Below, in pieces: positions 22,881-37,521 of a stretch of 64,000 nt of DNA. Under the pieces are notes generated by a model. That model was not told the DNA's origin. It worked only from the letters and a program-made list of their open reading frames with translations, and did no database searches. Each line of letters starts with the position of its first letter. Positions within the stretch are counted from its first letter, which is position 1. The DNA is from Loripinus fragilis (Eukaryota > Mollusca > Bivalvia > Lucinida > Lucinidae), in contig CAXHUL010000494.1 in NCBI GenBank assembly GCA_964019695.1, forward strand, positions 16,707 through 80,706, given 5' to 3'. A program made the position numbers and the translations under genes.

Positions 22881-24989
22881 TCATTTTATTCTAATCATGA
22901 TCTACACTGCTAGTTCTGAATGTGAAATATTCGGTAATTTACATGCTACCAAAATGGCCAGAGTGGGAAAGATTGGAGACCTAGGTCTAGATTTAATGCC
23001 CATAGCATAATGGAAATTGCTCATCCTCTTTTTTGATGAAACTATATCCCAAATTTGAAATTTCTGAAAAGACTGTAAGTAAAGATTACTCATTAGAACG
23101 GCCTCGTCGAACGAGAAATATCACAACCCACTTAAGCATATAATACGAGTATATGTGTGAAAGTGCTTCATTGGGGGTTAGGTAACTAAATGAGCTTTAA
23201 TAACTGTGTTATATCATTATCTATGTGAGGCGGTTCTAATGAGTAGCTTCTAAAACAATTTTGAGTGTGAGGCGACTCTAATGAGTACCAAACAATACTA
23301 CTGTTTGCGTGGTCGAAATAAGAACAAAATTTGATCTCGGGTGAAGCTGGGGGGGGGGGGTGGCTGCAGTTGATTTGTTTAGCTGAAAAAGTTTAAGTTT
23401 GTCTTCAAATAAGTACAGCCTCGACCCGGTGAGTTGAACAGCCAAATACAATTGAATTTTATTGGTCTAAGCAATGAGGCCAGGGAACCTGCTTGGGGGA
23501 ATGGTCCCGACCAGTCCATGCGGATCCTCATCATTATTCCTTTAAGTGTCATCTCTATGAGGCGGTTCTAATGAGTGTAAGTATCCTAAGAGTGTTTTAA
23601 TAAATACCCATATGCTAAGTCACCATACTTCTACAGTTAAAGTGAGTAAGCACTCATAGCACATTTCAGTAGAAAAGGGAATACAATCACAAAAATCAAC
23701 TTGCACAGCAGTGCTAGCCAGTCTGCAAAAACGGAGTATCACGGTCAGCCTGCTCGGATTGATTAGTCAAATCCTGGTCAAAACTGTTTGTGTATGGCCA
23801 TTTAACTGCATTTTCTGGTATATAATGCAATTTGAGTCTTTCCTCGAGAGAACCAGGCTTTAAAAATGATTTTAAGAAAAAATTAAAATTTAAACTAAAA
23901 TTCAATAAAATTTTAAAATTTAAATTTAAATTTCTTCCAAAAATAATTTCAAATTATTTCTATTTTGGTTCCTGATCTGTGTGCGAAATTTCATCTGAAT
24001 TCATTGAAAAATGACTGTTTTACAAAGATTTTCGTTTTTTTCGCCTACTCTCTTATAGGGTTCGGTGCACAATTAATCGGTCCCATTCAACTCCATGTAA
24101 AAAGGCAGAATTCGAGCATCTGCAATTTTTTCCAGGACATTGCTTGGACTTTTTTCTGTCTGTGAGTGGCAAGATCTGTCATTCACCTATCAAAAAAGTG
24201 AAAAGACAACCTACCTTGATAATCTCGTTTTCTCAGCATTCTCCGTTCTTCGGGGAACAGTCAAAAAATCCGGGCTGAAATCCGACCTGCGTCAGACGTT
24301 ACCTGGGGAGTGCGCCGGGGAGTCTGTGACAAAATAGTCCACACAAAGATGCATTTTTCTGCATCAGCCTGACAAACATAGACCAATGTTGAATCACATG
24401 TACATTTAAAGTCGAATAAAGCACCCATTTACGCCATAAAGGGCCCAGAAACGGCAAGTGCTAAATTTCTAAAGGTACTATTTTCGTGGGCTACCAAACC
24501 GGAAGACTGTAATTGTGTACTAACACCTTCAAGAATCTGCAAATTTTCGAATTTTTAAATTTTGTCTCTGTGACATATCAAACTCATATAGTTAAGCAAA
24601 TAATCGTCCAAAAAGACTAACTCAGGCACCAAAAAGCGATACAAATCTAGGATTTTATATGTGACCCCCCTCACAAGCTGACACAAGCAAATGCTCAATT
24701 ATTCAAACTAGTCTGATGAAAAAGTTCATAGTTTCAATTATTTCAATGAATCTCAATAACCCAAAAGCAAAAAAGAAAGTTTAGGCATCGGTAAGAGTCA
24801 TTAAAGGATAATCTCATACAAACTTTAGTTACAAAATTTAAAAACTGAAGCTAAAAAATCAAATTTTAAAGTGATTTTAAGCAAAATCGCGAACAGTTTT
24901 GAATCACATTCAAATTTGCTCCCAAAAAACCAAGCTACGTTGCACCCAAGCATGCTGAAAACAGCAATTTATACCACTTACTTTGTGTC
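22832..24989 (+). repeat. Monomer 11 (2158 bp, G12)
   Basis: Full-length; no variant seen by eye. Confidence 0.95.
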
Positions 24990-25038
24990 TGAAGTAGAGC
25001 AGCTTCACTGATGAGTGCCTGATGCTGGACGAAACACA
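24984..25038 (+). ncRNA. Hammerhead ribozyme motif, copy 12
   Basis: Identical motif; predicted cut after C24989. Confidence 0.86.
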
Positions 25039-27148
25039 TCATTTTATTCTAATCATGATCTACACTGCTAGTTCTGAATGTGAAATATTCGGTAATTTAC
25101 ATGCTACCAAAATGGCCAGAGTGGGAAAGATTGGAGACCTAGGTCTAGATTTAATGCCCATAGCATAATGGAAATTGCTCATCCTCTTTTTTGATGAAAC
25201 TATATCCCAAATTTGAAATTTCTGAAAAGACTGTAAGTAAAGATTACTCATTAGAACGGCCTCGTCGAACGAGAAATATCACAACCCACTTAAGCATATA
25301 ATACGAGTATATGTGTGAAAGTGCTTCATTGGGGGTTAGGTAACTAAATGAGCTTTAATAACTGTGTTATATCATTATCTATGTGAGGCGGTTCTAATGA
25401 GTAGCTTCTAAAACAATTTTGAGTGTGAGGCGACTCTAATGAGTACCAAACAATACTACTGTTTGCGTGGTCGAAATAAGAACAAAATTTGATCTCGGGT
25501 GAAGCTGGGGGGGGGGGGGTGGCTGCAGTTGATTTGTTTAGCTGAAAAAGTTTAAGTTTGTCTTCAAATAAGTACAGCCTCGACCCGGTGAGTTGAACAG
25601 CCAAATACAATTGAATTTTATTGGTCTAAGCAATGAGGCCAGGGAACCTGCTTGGGGGAATGGTCCCGACCAGTCCATGCGGATCCTCATCATTATTCCT
25701 TTAAGTGTCATCTCTATGAGGCGGTTCTAATGAGTGTAAGTATCCTAAGAGTGTTTTAATAAATACCCATATGCTAAGTCACCATACTTCTACAGTTAAA
25801 GTGAGTAAGCACTCATAGCACATTTCAGTAGAAAAGGGAATACAATCACAAAAATCAACTTGCACAGCAGTGCTAGCCAGTCTGCAAAAACGGAGTATCA
25901 CGGTCAGCCTGCTCGGATTGATTAGTCAAATCCTGGTCAAAACTGTTTGTGTATGGCCATTTAACTGCATTTTCTGGTATATAATGCAATTTGAGTCTTT
26001 CCTCGAGAGAACCAGGCTTTAAAAATGATTTTAAGAAAAAATTAAAATTTAAACTAAAATTCAATAAAATTTTAAAATTTAAATTTAAATTTCTTCCAAA
26101 AATAATTTCAAATTATTTCTATTTTGGTTCCTGATCTGTGTGCGAAATTTCATCTGAATTCATTGAAAAATGACTGTTTTACAAAGATTTTCGTTTTTTT
26201 CGCCTACTCTCTTATAGGGTTCGGTGCACAATTAATCGGTCCCATTCAACTCCATGTAAAAAGGCAGAATTCGAGCATCTGCAATTTTTTCCAGGACATT
26301 GCTTGGACTTTTTTCTGTCTGTGAGTGGCAAGATCTGTCATTCACCTATCAAAAAAGTGAAAAGACAACCTACCTTGATAATCTCGTTTTCTCAGCATTC
26401 TCCGTTCTTCGGGGAACAGTCAAAAAATCCGGGCTGAAATCCGACCTGCGTCAGACGTTACCTGGGGAGTGCGCCGGGGAGTCTGTGACAAAATAGTCCA
26501 CACAAAGATGCATTTTTCTGCATCAGCCTGACAAACATAGACCAATGTTGAATCACATGTACTTTTAAAGTCGAATAAAGCACCCATTTACGCCATAAAG
26601 GGCCCAGAAACGGCAAGTGCTAAATTTCTAAAGGTACTATTTTCGTGGGCTACCAAACCGGAAGACTGTAATTGTGTACTAACACCTTCAAGAATCTGCA
26701 AATTTTCGAATTTTTAAATTTTGTCTCTGTGACATATCAAACTCATATAGTTAAGCAAATAATCGTCCAAAAAGACTAACTCAGGCACCAAAAAGCGATA
26801 CAAATCTAGGATTTTATATGTGACCCCCCTCACAAGCTGACACAAGCAAATGCTCAATTATTCAAACTAGTCTGATGAAAAAGTTCATAGTTTCAATTAT
26901 TTCAATGAATCTCAATAACCCAAAAGCAAAAAAGAAAGTTTAGGCATCGGTAAGAGTCATTAAAGGATAATCTCATACAAACTTTAGTTACAAAATTTAA
27001 AAACTGAAGCTAAAAAATCAAATTTTAAAGTGATTTTAAGCAAAATCGCGAACAGTTTTGAATCACATTCAAATTTGCTCCCAAAAAACCAAGCTACGTT
27101 GCACCCAAGCATGCTGAAAACAGCAATTTATACCACTTACTTTGTGTC
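24990..27148 (+). repeat. Monomer 12 (2159 bp, G13)
   Basis: Full-length; private T at 26563 (majority A) in the removable segment. Confidence 0.95.
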
Positions 27149-27197
27149 TGAAGTAGAGCAGCTTCACTGATGAGTGCCTGATGCTGGACGAAACACA
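27143..27197 (+). ncRNA. Hammerhead ribozyme motif, copy 13
   Basis: Identical motif; predicted cut after C27148. Confidence 0.86.
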
Positions 27198-29307
27198 TCA
27201 TTTTATTCTAATCATGATCTACACTGCTAGTTCTGAATGTGAAATATTCGGTAATTTACATGCTACCAAAATGGCCAGAGTGGGAAAGATTGGAGACCTA
27301 GGTCTAGATTTAATGCCCATAGCATAATGGAAATTGCTCATCCTCTTTTTTGATGAAACTATATCCCAAATTTGAAATTTCTGAAAAGACTGTAAGTAAA
27401 GATTACTCATTAGAACGGCCTCGTCGAACGAGAAATATCACAACCCACTTAAGCATATAATACGAGTATATGTGTGAAAGTGCTTCATTGGGGGTTAGGT
27501 AACTAAATGAGCTTTAATAACTGTGTTATATCATTATCTATGTGAGGCGGTTCTAATGAGTAGCTTCTAAAACAATTTTGAGTGTGAGGCGACTCTAATG
27601 AGTACCAAACAATACTACTGTTTGCGTGGTCGAAATAAGAACAAAATTTGATCTCGGGTGAAGCTGGGGGGGGGGGGGTGGCTGCAGTTGATTTGTTTAG
27701 CTGAAAAAGTTTAAGTTTGTCTTCAAATAAGTACAGCCTCGACCCGGTGAGTTGAACAGCCAAATACAATTGAATTTTATTGGTCTAAGCAATGAGGCCA
27801 GGGAACCTGCTTGGGGGAATGGTCCCGACCAGTCCATGCGGATCCTCATCATTATTCCTTTAAGTGTCATCTCTATGAGGCGGTTCTAATGAGTGTAAGT
27901 ATCCTAAGAGTGTTTTAATAAATACCCATATGCTAAGTCACCATACTTCTACAGTTAAAGTGAGTAAGCACTCATAGCACATTTCAGTAGAAAAGGGAAT
28001 ACAATCACAAAAATCAACTTGCACAGCAGTGCTAGCCAGTCTGCAAAAACGGAGTATCACGGTCAGCCTGCTCGGATTGATTAGTCAAATCCTGGTCAAA
28101 ACTGTTTGTGTATGGCCATTTAACTGCATTTTCTGGTATATAATGCAATTTGAGTCTTTCCTCGAGAGAACCAGGCTTTAAAAATGATTTTAAGAAAAAA
28201 TTAAAATTTAAACTAAAATTCAATAAAATTTTAAAATTTAAATTTAAATTTCTTCCAAAAATGATTTCAAATTATTTCTATTTTGGTTCCTGATCTGTGT
28301 GCGAAATTTCATCTGAATTCATTGAAAAATGACTGTTTTACAAAGATTTTCGTTTTTTTCGCCTACTCTCTTATAGGGTTCGGTGCACAATTAATCGGTC
28401 CCATTCAACTCCATGTAAAAAGGCAGAATTCGAGCATCTGCAATTTTTTCCAGGACATTGCTTGGACTTTTTTCTGTCTGTGAGTGGCAAGATCTGTCAT
28501 TCACCTATCAAAAAAGTGAAAAGACAACCTACCTTGATAATCTCGTTTTCTCAGCATTCTCCGTTCTTCGGGGAACAGTCAAAAAATCCGGGCTGAAATC
28601 CGACCTGCGTCAGACGTTACCTGGGGAGTGCGCCGGGGAGTCTGTGACAAAATAGTCCACACAAAGATGCATTTTTCTGCATCAGCCTGACAAACATAGA
28701 CCAATGTTGAATCACATGTACATTTAAAGTCGAATAAAGCACCCATTTACGCCATAAAGGGCCCAGAAACGGCAAGTGCTAAATTTCTAAAGGTACTATT
28801 TTCGTGGGCTACCAAACCGGAAGACTGTAATTGTGTACTAACACCTTCAAGAATCTGCAAATTTTCGAATTTTTAAATTTTGTCTCTGTGACATATCAAA
28901 CTCATATAGTTAAGCAAATAATCGTCCAAAAAGACTAACTCAGGCACCAAAAAGCGATACAAATCTAGGATTTTATATGTGACCCCCCTCACAAGCTGAC
29001 ACAAGCAAATGCTCAATTATTCAAACTAGTCTGATGAAAAAGTTCATAGTTTCAATTATTTCAATGAATCTCAATAACCCAAAAGCAAAAAAGAAAGTTT
29101 AGGCATCGGTAAGAGTCATTAAAGGATAATCTCATACAAACTTTAGTTACAAAATTTAAAAACTGAAGCTAAAAAATCAAATTTTAAAGTGATTTTAAGC
29201 AAAATCGCGAACAGTTTTGAATCACATTCAAATTTGCTCCCAAAAAACCAAGCTACGTTGCACCCAAGCATGCTGAAAACAGCAATTTATACCACTTACT
29301 TTGTGTC
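27149..29307 (+). repeat. Monomer 13 (2159 bp, G13)
   Basis: Full-length; G at 28263 (A) is shared with the following monomer. Confidence 0.95.
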
Positions 29308-29356
29308 TGAAGTAGAGCAGCTTCACTGATGAGTGCCTGATGCTGGACGAAACACA
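29302..29356 (+). ncRNA. Hammerhead ribozyme motif, copy 14
   Basis: Identical motif; predicted cut after C29307. Confidence 0.86.
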
Positions 29357-31465
29357 TCATTTTATTCTAATCATGATCTACACTGCTAGTTCTGAATGTG
29401 AAATATTCGGTAATTTACATGCTACCAAAATGGCCAGAGTGGGAAAGATTGGAGACCTAGGTCTAGATTTAATGCCCATAGCATAATGGAAATTGCTCAT
29501 CCTCTTTTTTGATGAAACTATATCCCAAATTTGAAATTTCTGAAAAGACTGTAAGTAAAGATTACTCATTAGAACGGCCTCGTCGAACGAGAAATATCAC
29601 AACCCACTTAAGCATATAATACGAGTATATGTGTGAAAGTGCTTCATTGGGGGTTAGGTAACTAAATGAGCTTTAATAACTGTGTTATATCATTATCTAT
29701 GTGAGGCGGTTCTAATGAGTAGCTTCTAAAACAATTTTGAGTGTGAGGCGACTCTAATGAGTACCAAACAATACTACTGTTTGCGTGGTCGAAATAAGAA
29801 CAAAATTTGATCTCGGGTGAAGCTGGGGGGGGGGGGTGGCTGCAGTTGATTTGTTTAGCTGAAAAAGTTTAAGTTTGTCTTCAAATAAGTACAGCCTCGA
29901 CCCGGTGAGTTGAACAGCCAAATACAATTGAATTTTATTGGTCTAAGCAATGAGGCCAGGGAACCTGCTTGGGGGAATGGTCCCGACCAGTCCATGCGGA
30001 TCCTCATCATTATTCCTTTAAGTGTCATCTCTATGAGGCGGTTCTAATGAGTGTAAGTATCCTAAGAGTGTTTTAATAAATACCCATATGCTAAGTCACC
30101 ATACTTCTACAGTTAAAGTGAGTAAGCACTCATAGCACATTTCAGTAGAAAAGGGAATACAATCACAAAAATCAACTTGCACAGCAGTGCTAGCCAGTCT
30201 GCAAAAACGGAGTATCACGGTCAGCCTGCTCGGATTGATTAGTCAAATCCTGGTCAAAACTGTTTGTGTATGGCCATTTAACTGCATTTTCTGGTATATA
30301 ATGCAATTTGAGTCTTTCCTCGAGAGAACCAGGCTTTAAAAATGATTTTAAGAAAAAATTAAAATTTAAACTAAAATTCAATAAAATTTTAAAATTTAAA
30401 TTTAAATTTCTTCCAAAAATGATTTCAAATTATTTCTATTTTGGTTCCTGATCTGTGTGCGAAATTTCATCTGAATTCATTGAAAAATGACTGTTTTACA
30501 AAGATTTTCGTTTTTTTCGCCTACTCTCTTATAGGGTTCGGTGCACAATTAATCGGTCCCATTCAACTCCATGTAAAAAGGCAGAATTCGAGCATCTGCA
30601 ATTTTTTCCAGGACATTGCTTGGACTTTTTTCTGTCTGTGAGTGGCAAGATCTGTCATTCACCTATCAAAAAAGTGAAAAGACAACCTACCTTGATAATC
30701 TCGTTTTCTCAGCATTCTCCGTTCTTCGGGGAACAGTCAAAAAATCCGGGCTGAAATCCGACCTGCGTCAGACGTTACCTGGGGAGTGCGCCAGGGAGTC
30801 TGTGACAAAATAGTCCACACAAAGATGCATTTTTCTGCATCAGCCTGACAAACATAGACCAATGTTGAATCACATGTACATTTAAAGTCGAATAAAGCAC
30901 CCATTTACGCCATAAAGGGCCCAGAAACGGCAAGTGCTAAATTTCTAAAGGTACTATTTTCGTGGGCTACCAAACCGGAAGACTGTAATTGTGTACTAAC
31001 ACCTTCAAGAATCTGCAAATTTTCGAATTTTTAAATTTTGTCTCTGTGACATATCAAACTCATATAGTTAAGCAAATAATCGTCCAAAAAGACTAACTCA
31101 GGCACCAAAAAGCGATACAAATCTAGGATTTTATATGTGACCCCCCTCACAAGCTGACACAAGCAAATGCTCAATTATTCAAACTAGTCTGATGAAAAAG
31201 TTCATAGTTTCAATTATTTCAATGAATCTCAATAACCCAAAAGCAAAAAAGAAAGTTTAGGCATCGGTAAGAGTCATTAAAGGATAATCTCATACAAACT
31301 TTAGTTACAAAATTTAAAAACTGAAGCTAAAAAATCAAATTTTAAAGTGATTTTAAGCAAGATCGCGAACAGTTTTGAATCACATTCAAATTTGCTCCCA
31401 AAAAACCAAGCTACGTTGCACCCAAGCATGCTGAAAACAGCAATTTATACCACTTACTTTGTGTC
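29308..31465 (+). repeat. Monomer 14 (2158 bp, G12)
   Basis: Full-length. G at 30421 is shared with monomer 13; A at 30793 (G) and G at 31361 (A) are private. Confidence 0.95.
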
Positions 31466-31514
31466 TGAAGTAGAGCAGCTTCACTGATGAGTGCCTGATG
31501 CTGGACGAAACACA
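31460..31514 (+). ncRNA. Hammerhead ribozyme motif, copy 15
   Basis: Identical motif; predicted cut after C31465. Confidence 0.86.
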
Positions 31515-33152
31515 TCATTTTATTCTAATCATGATCTACACTGCTAGTTCTGAATGTGAAATATTCGGTAATTTACATGCTACCAAAATGGCCAGAGTGG
31601 GAAAGATTGGAGACCTAGGTCTAGATTTAATGCCCATAGCATAATGGAAATTGCTCATCCTCTTTTTTGATGAAACTATATCCCAAATTTGAAATTTCTG
31701 AAAAGACTGTAAGTAAAGATTACTCATTAGAACGGCCTCGTCGAACGAGAAATATCACAACCCACTTAAGCATATAATACGAGTATATGTGTGAAAGTGC
31801 TTCATTGGGGGTTAGGTAACTAAATGAGCTTTAATAACTGTGTTATATCATTATCTATGTGAGGCGGTTCTAATGAGTAGCTTCTAAAACAATTTTGAGT
31901 GTGAGGCGACTCTAATGAGTACCAAACAATACTACTGTTTGCGTGGTCGAAATAAGAACAAAATTTGATCTCGGGTGAAGCTGGGGGGGGGGGGGTGGCT
32001 GCAGTTGATTTGTTTTGCTGAAAAAGTTTAAGTTTGTCTTCAAATAAGTACAGCCTCGACCCGGTGAGTTGAACAGCCAAATACAATTGAATTTTATTGG
32101 TCTAAGCAATGAGGCCAGGGAACCTGCTTGGGGGAATGGTCCCGACCAGTCCATGCGGATCCTCATCATTATTCCTTTAAGTGTCATCTCTATGAGGCGG
32201 TTCTAATGAGTGTAAGTATCCTAAGAGTGTTTTAATAAATACCCATATGCTAAGTCACCATACTTCTACAGTTAAAGTGAGTAAGCACTCATAGCACATT
32301 TCAGTAGAAAAGGGAATACAATCACAAAAATCAACTTGCACAGCAGTGCTAGCCAGTCTGCAAAAACGGAGTATCACGGTCAGCCTGCTCGGATTGATTA
32401 GTCAAATCCTGGTCAAAACTGTTTGTGTATGGCCATTTAACTGCATTTTCTGGTATATAATGCAATTTGAGTCTTTCCTCGAGAGAACCAGGCTTTAAAA
32501 ATGATTTTAAGAAAAAATTAAAATTTAAACTAAAATTCAATAAAATTTTAAAATTTAAATTTAAATTTCTTCCAAAAATAATTTCAAATTATTTCTATTT
32601 TGGTTCCTGATCTGTGTGCGAAATTTCATCTGAATTCATTGAAAAATGACTGTTTTACAAAGATTTTCGTTTTTTTCGCCTACTCTCTTATTCAAGAATC
32701 TGCAAATTTTCGAATTTTTAAATTTTGTCTCTGTGACATATCAAACTCATATAGTTAAGCAAATAATCGTCCAAAAAGACTAACTCAGGCACCAAAAAGC
32801 GATACAAATCTAGGATTTTATATGTGACCCCCCTCACAAGCTGACACAAGCAAATGCTAAATTATTCAAACTAGTCTGATGAAAAAGTTCATAGTTTCAA
32901 TTATTTCAATGAATCTCAATAACCCAAAAGCAAAAAAGAAAGTTTAGGCATCGGTAAGAGTCATTAAAGGATAATCTCATACAAACTTTAGTTACAAAAT
33001 TTAAAAACTGAAGCTAAAAAATCAAATTTTAAAGTGATTTTAAGCAAAATCGCGAACAGTTTTGAATCACCTTCAAATTTGCTCCCAAAAAACCAAGCTA
33101 CGTTGCACCCAAGCATGCTGAAAACAGCAATTTATACCACTTACTTTGTGTC
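31466..33152 (+). repeat. Monomer 15 (1687 bp, G13, segment-deleted)
   Basis: Lacks 472 bp of the removable segment (junction at 32690-32692). Private T at 32016, A at 32859 and C at 33071 make it one of the most diverged copies. Confidence 0.95.
32690..32692. other. Segment-loss junction 2 (472 bp missing)
   Basis: CTCTTA joins TTCAAG, equivalent to removing 2465-2936 or 2466-2937 of monomer 1 (1 bp of microhomology). This is the cleanest loss and is used to set the segment edges. Confidence 0.9.
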
Positions 33153-33201
33153 TGAAGTAGAGCAGCTTCACTGATGAGTGCCTGATGCTGGACGAAACAC
33201 A
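33147..33201 (+). ncRNA. Hammerhead ribozyme motif, copy 16
   Basis: Identical motif at the 3' end of segment-deleted monomer 15; predicted cut after C33152. Confidence 0.86.
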
Positions 33202-35314
33202 TCATTTTATTCTAATCATGATCTACACTGCTAGTTCTGAATGTGAAATATTCGGTAATTTACATGCTACCAAAATGGCCAGAGTGGGAAAGATTGGAGA
33301 CCTAGGTCTAGATTTAATGCCCATAGCATAATGGAAATTGCTCATCCTCTTTTTTGATGAAACTATATCCCAAATTTGAAATTTCTGAAAAGACTGTAAG
33401 TAAAGATTACTCATTAGAACGGCCTCGTCGAACGAGAAATATCACAACCCACTTAAGCATATAATACGAGTATATGTGTGAAAGTGCTTCATTGGGGGTT
33501 AGGTAACTAAATGAGCTTTAATAACTGTGTTATATCATTATCTATGTGAGGCGGTTCTAATGAGTAGCTTCTAAAACAATTTTGAGTGTGAGGCGACTCT
33601 AATGAGTACCAAACAATACTACTGTTTGCGTGGTCGAAATAAGAACAAAATTTGATCTCGGGTGAAGCTGGGGGGGGGGGGGGGGTGGCTGCAGTTGATT
33701 TGTTTAGCTGAAAAAGTTTAAGTTTGTCTTCAAATAAGTACAGCCTCGACCCGGTGAGTTGAACAGCCAAATACAATTGAATTTTATTGGTCTAAGCAAT
33801 GAGGCCAGGGAACCTGCTTGGGGGAATGGTCCCGACCAGTCCATGCGGATCCTCATCATTATTCCTTTAAGTGTCATCTCTATGAGGCGGTTCTAATGAG
33901 TGTAAGTATCCTAAGAGTGTTTTAATAAATACCCATATGCTAAGTCACCATACTTCTACAGTTAAAGTGAGTAAGCACTCATAGCACATTTCAGTAGAAA
34001 AGGGAATACAATCACAAAAATCAACTTGCACAGCAGTGCTAGCCAGTCTGCAAAAACGGAGTATCACGGTCAGCCTGCTCGGATTGATTAGTCAAATCCT
34101 GGTCAAAACTGTTTGTGTATGGCCATTTAACTGCATTTTCTGGTATATAATGCAATTTGAGTCTTTCCTCGAGAGAACCAGGCTTTAAAAATGATTTTAA
34201 GAAAAAATTAAAATTTAAACTAAAATTCAATAAAATTTTAAAATTTAAATTTAAATTTCTTCCAAAAATAATTTCAAATTATTTCTATTTTGGTTCCTGA
34301 TCTGTGTGCGAAATTTCATCTGAATTCATTGAAAAATGACTGTTTTACAAAGATTTTCGTTTTTTTCGCCTACTCTCTTATAGGGTTCGGTGCACAATTA
34401 ATCGGTCCCATTCAACTCCATGTAAAAAGGCAGAATTCGAGCATCTGCAATTTTTTCCAGGACATTGCTTGGACTTTTTTCTGTCTGTGAGTGGCAAGAT
34501 CTGTCATTCACCTATCAAAAAAGTGAAAAGACAACCTACCTTGATAATCTCGTTTTCTCAGCATTCTCCGTTCTTCGGGGAACAGTCAAAAAATCCGGGC
34601 TGAAATCCGACCTGCGTCAGACGTTACCTGGGGAGTGCGCCGGGGAGTCTGTGACAAAATAGTCCACACAAAGATGCATTTTTCTGCATCAGCCTGACAA
34701 ACATAGACCAATGTTGAATCACATGTACATTTAAAGTCGAATAAAGCACCCATTTACGCCATAAAGGGCCCAGAAACGGCAAGTGCTAAATTTCTAAAGG
34801 TACTATTTTCGTGGGCTACCAAACCGGAAGACTGTAATTGTGTACTAACACCTTCAAGAATCTGCAAATTTTCGAATTTTTAAATTTTGTCTCTGTGACA
34901 TATCAAACTCATATAGTTAAGCAAATAATCGTCCAAAAAGACTAACTCAGGCACCAAAAAGCGATACAAATCTAGGATTTTATATGTGACCCCCCTCACA
35001 AGCTGACACAAGCAAATGCTCAATTATTCAAACTAGTCTGATGAAAAAGTTCATAGTTTCAATTATTTCAATGAATCTCAATAACCCAAAAGCAAAAAAG
35101 AAAGTTTAGGCATCGGTAAGAGTCATTAAAGGATAATCTCATACAAACTTTAGTTACAAAATTTAAAAACTGAAGCTAAAAAATCAAATTTTAAAGTGAT
35201 TTTAAGCAAAATCGCGAACAGTTTTGAATCACATTCAAATTTGCTCCCAAAAAACCAAGCTACGTTGCACCCAAGCATGCTGAAAACAGCAATTTATACC
35301 ACTTACTTTGTGTC
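33153..35314 (+). repeat. Monomer 16 (2162 bp, G16)
   Basis: Full-length; has the longest G tract in the window, otherwise majority sequence. Confidence 0.95.
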
Positions 35315-35363
35315 TGAAGTAGAGCAGCTTCACTGATGAGTGCCTGATGCTGGACGAAACACA
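35309..35363 (+). ncRNA. Hammerhead ribozyme motif, copy 17
   Basis: Identical motif; predicted cut after C35314. Confidence 0.86.
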
Positions 35364-37472
35364 TCATTTTATTCTAATCATGATCTACACTGCTAGTTCT
35401 GAATGTGAAATATTCGGTAATTTACATGCTACCAAAATGGCCAGAGTGGGAAAGATTGGAGACCTAGGTCTAGATTTAATGCCCATAGCATAATGGAAAT
35501 TGCTCATCCTCTTTTTTGATGAAACTATATCCCAAATTTGAAATTTCTGAAAAGACTGTAAGTAAAGATTACTCATTAGAACGGCCTCGTCGAACGAGAA
35601 ATATCACAACCCACTTAAGCATATAATACGAGTATATGTGTGAAAGTGCTTCATTGGGGGTTAGGTAACTAAATGAGCTTTAATAACTGTGTTATATCAT
35701 TATCTATGTGAGGCGGTTCTAATGAGTAGCTTCTAAAACAATTTTGAGTGTGAGGCGACTCTAATGAGTACCAAACAATACTACTGTTTGCGTGGTCGAA
35801 ATAAGAACAAAATTTGATCTCGGGTGAAGCTGGGGGGGGGGGGTGGCTGCAGTTGATTTGTTTAGCTGAAAAAGTTTAAGTTTGTCTTCAAATAAGTACA
35901 GCCTCGACCCGGTGAGTTGAACAGCCAAATACAATTGAATTTTATTGGTCTAAGCAATGAGGCCAGGGAACCTGCTTGGGGGAATGGTCCCGACCAGTCC
36001 ATGCGGATCCTCATCATTATTCCTTTAAGTGTCATCTCTATGAGGCGGTTCTAATGAGTGTAAGTATCCTAAGAGTGTTTTAATAAATACCCATATGCTA
36101 AGTCACCATACTTCTACAGTTAAAGTGAGTAAGCACTCATAGCACATTTCAGTAGAAAAGGGAATACAATCACAAAAATCAACTTGCACAGCAGTGCTAG
36201 CCAGTCTGCAAAAACGGAGTATCACGGTCAGCCTGCTCGGATTGATTAGTCAAATCCTGGTCAAAACTGTTTGTGTATGGCCATTTAACTGCATTTTCTG
36301 GTATATAATGCAATTTGAGTCTTTCCTCGAGAGAACCAGGCTTTAAAAATGATTTTAAGAAAAAATTAAAATTTAAACTAAAATTCAATAAAATTTTAAA
36401 ATTTAAATTTAAATTTCTTCCAAAAATAATTTCAAATTATTTCTATTTTGGTTCCTGATCTGTGTGCGAAATTTCATCTGAATTCATTGAAAAATGACTG
36501 TTTTACAAAGATTTTCGTTTTTTTCGCCTACTCTCTTATAGGGTTCGGTGCACAATTAATCGGTCCCATTCAACTCCATGTAAAAAGGCAGAATTCGAGC
36601 ATCTGCAATTTTTTCCAGGACATTGCTTGGACTTTTTTCTGTCTGTGAGTGGCAAGATCTGTCATTCACCTATCAAAAAAGTGAAAAGACAACCTACCTT
36701 GATAATCTCGTTTTCTCAGCATTCTCCGTTCTTCGGGGAACAGTCAAAAAATCCGGGCTGAAATCCGACCTGCGTCAGACGTTACCTGGGGAGTGCGCCG
36801 GGGAGTCTGTGACAAAATAGTCCACACAAAGATGCATTTTTCTGCATCAGCCTGACAAACATAGACCAATGTTGAATCACATGTACATTTAAAGTCGAAT
36901 AAAGCACCCATTTACGCCATAAAGGGCCCAGAAACGGCAAGTGCTAAATTTCTAAAGGTACTATTTTCGTGGGCTACCAAACCGGAAGACTGTAATTGTG
37001 TACTAACACCTTCAAGAATCTGCAAATTTTCGAATTTTTAAATTTTGTCTCTGTGACATATCAAACTCATATAGTTAAGCAAATAATCGTCCAAAAAGAC
37101 TAACTCAGGCACCAAAAAGCGATACAAATCTAGGATTTTATATGTGACCCCCCTCACAAGCTGACACAAGCAAATGCTCAATTATTCAAACTAGTCTGAT
37201 GAAAAAGTTCATAGTTTCAATTATTTCAATGAATCTCAATAACCCAAAAGCAAAAAAGAAAGTTTAGGCATCGGTAAGAGTCATTAAAGGATAATCTCAT
37301 ACAAACTTTAGTTACAAAATTTAAAAACTGAAGCTAAAAAATCAAATTTTAAAGTGATTTTAAGCAAAATCGCGAACAGTTTTGAATCACATTCAAATTT
37401 GCTCCCAAAAAACCAAGCTACGTTGCACCCAAGCATGCTGAAAACAGCAATTTATACCACTTACTTTGTGTC
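35315..37472 (+). repeat. Monomer 17 (2158 bp, G12)
   Basis: Full-length; no variant seen by eye. Confidence 0.95.
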
Positions 37473-37521
37473 TGAAGTAGAGCAGCTTCACTGATGAGTG
37501 CCTGATGCTGGACGAAACACA
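37467..37521 (+). ncRNA. Hammerhead ribozyme motif, copy 18
   Basis: Identical motif; predicted cut after C37472. Confidence 0.86.
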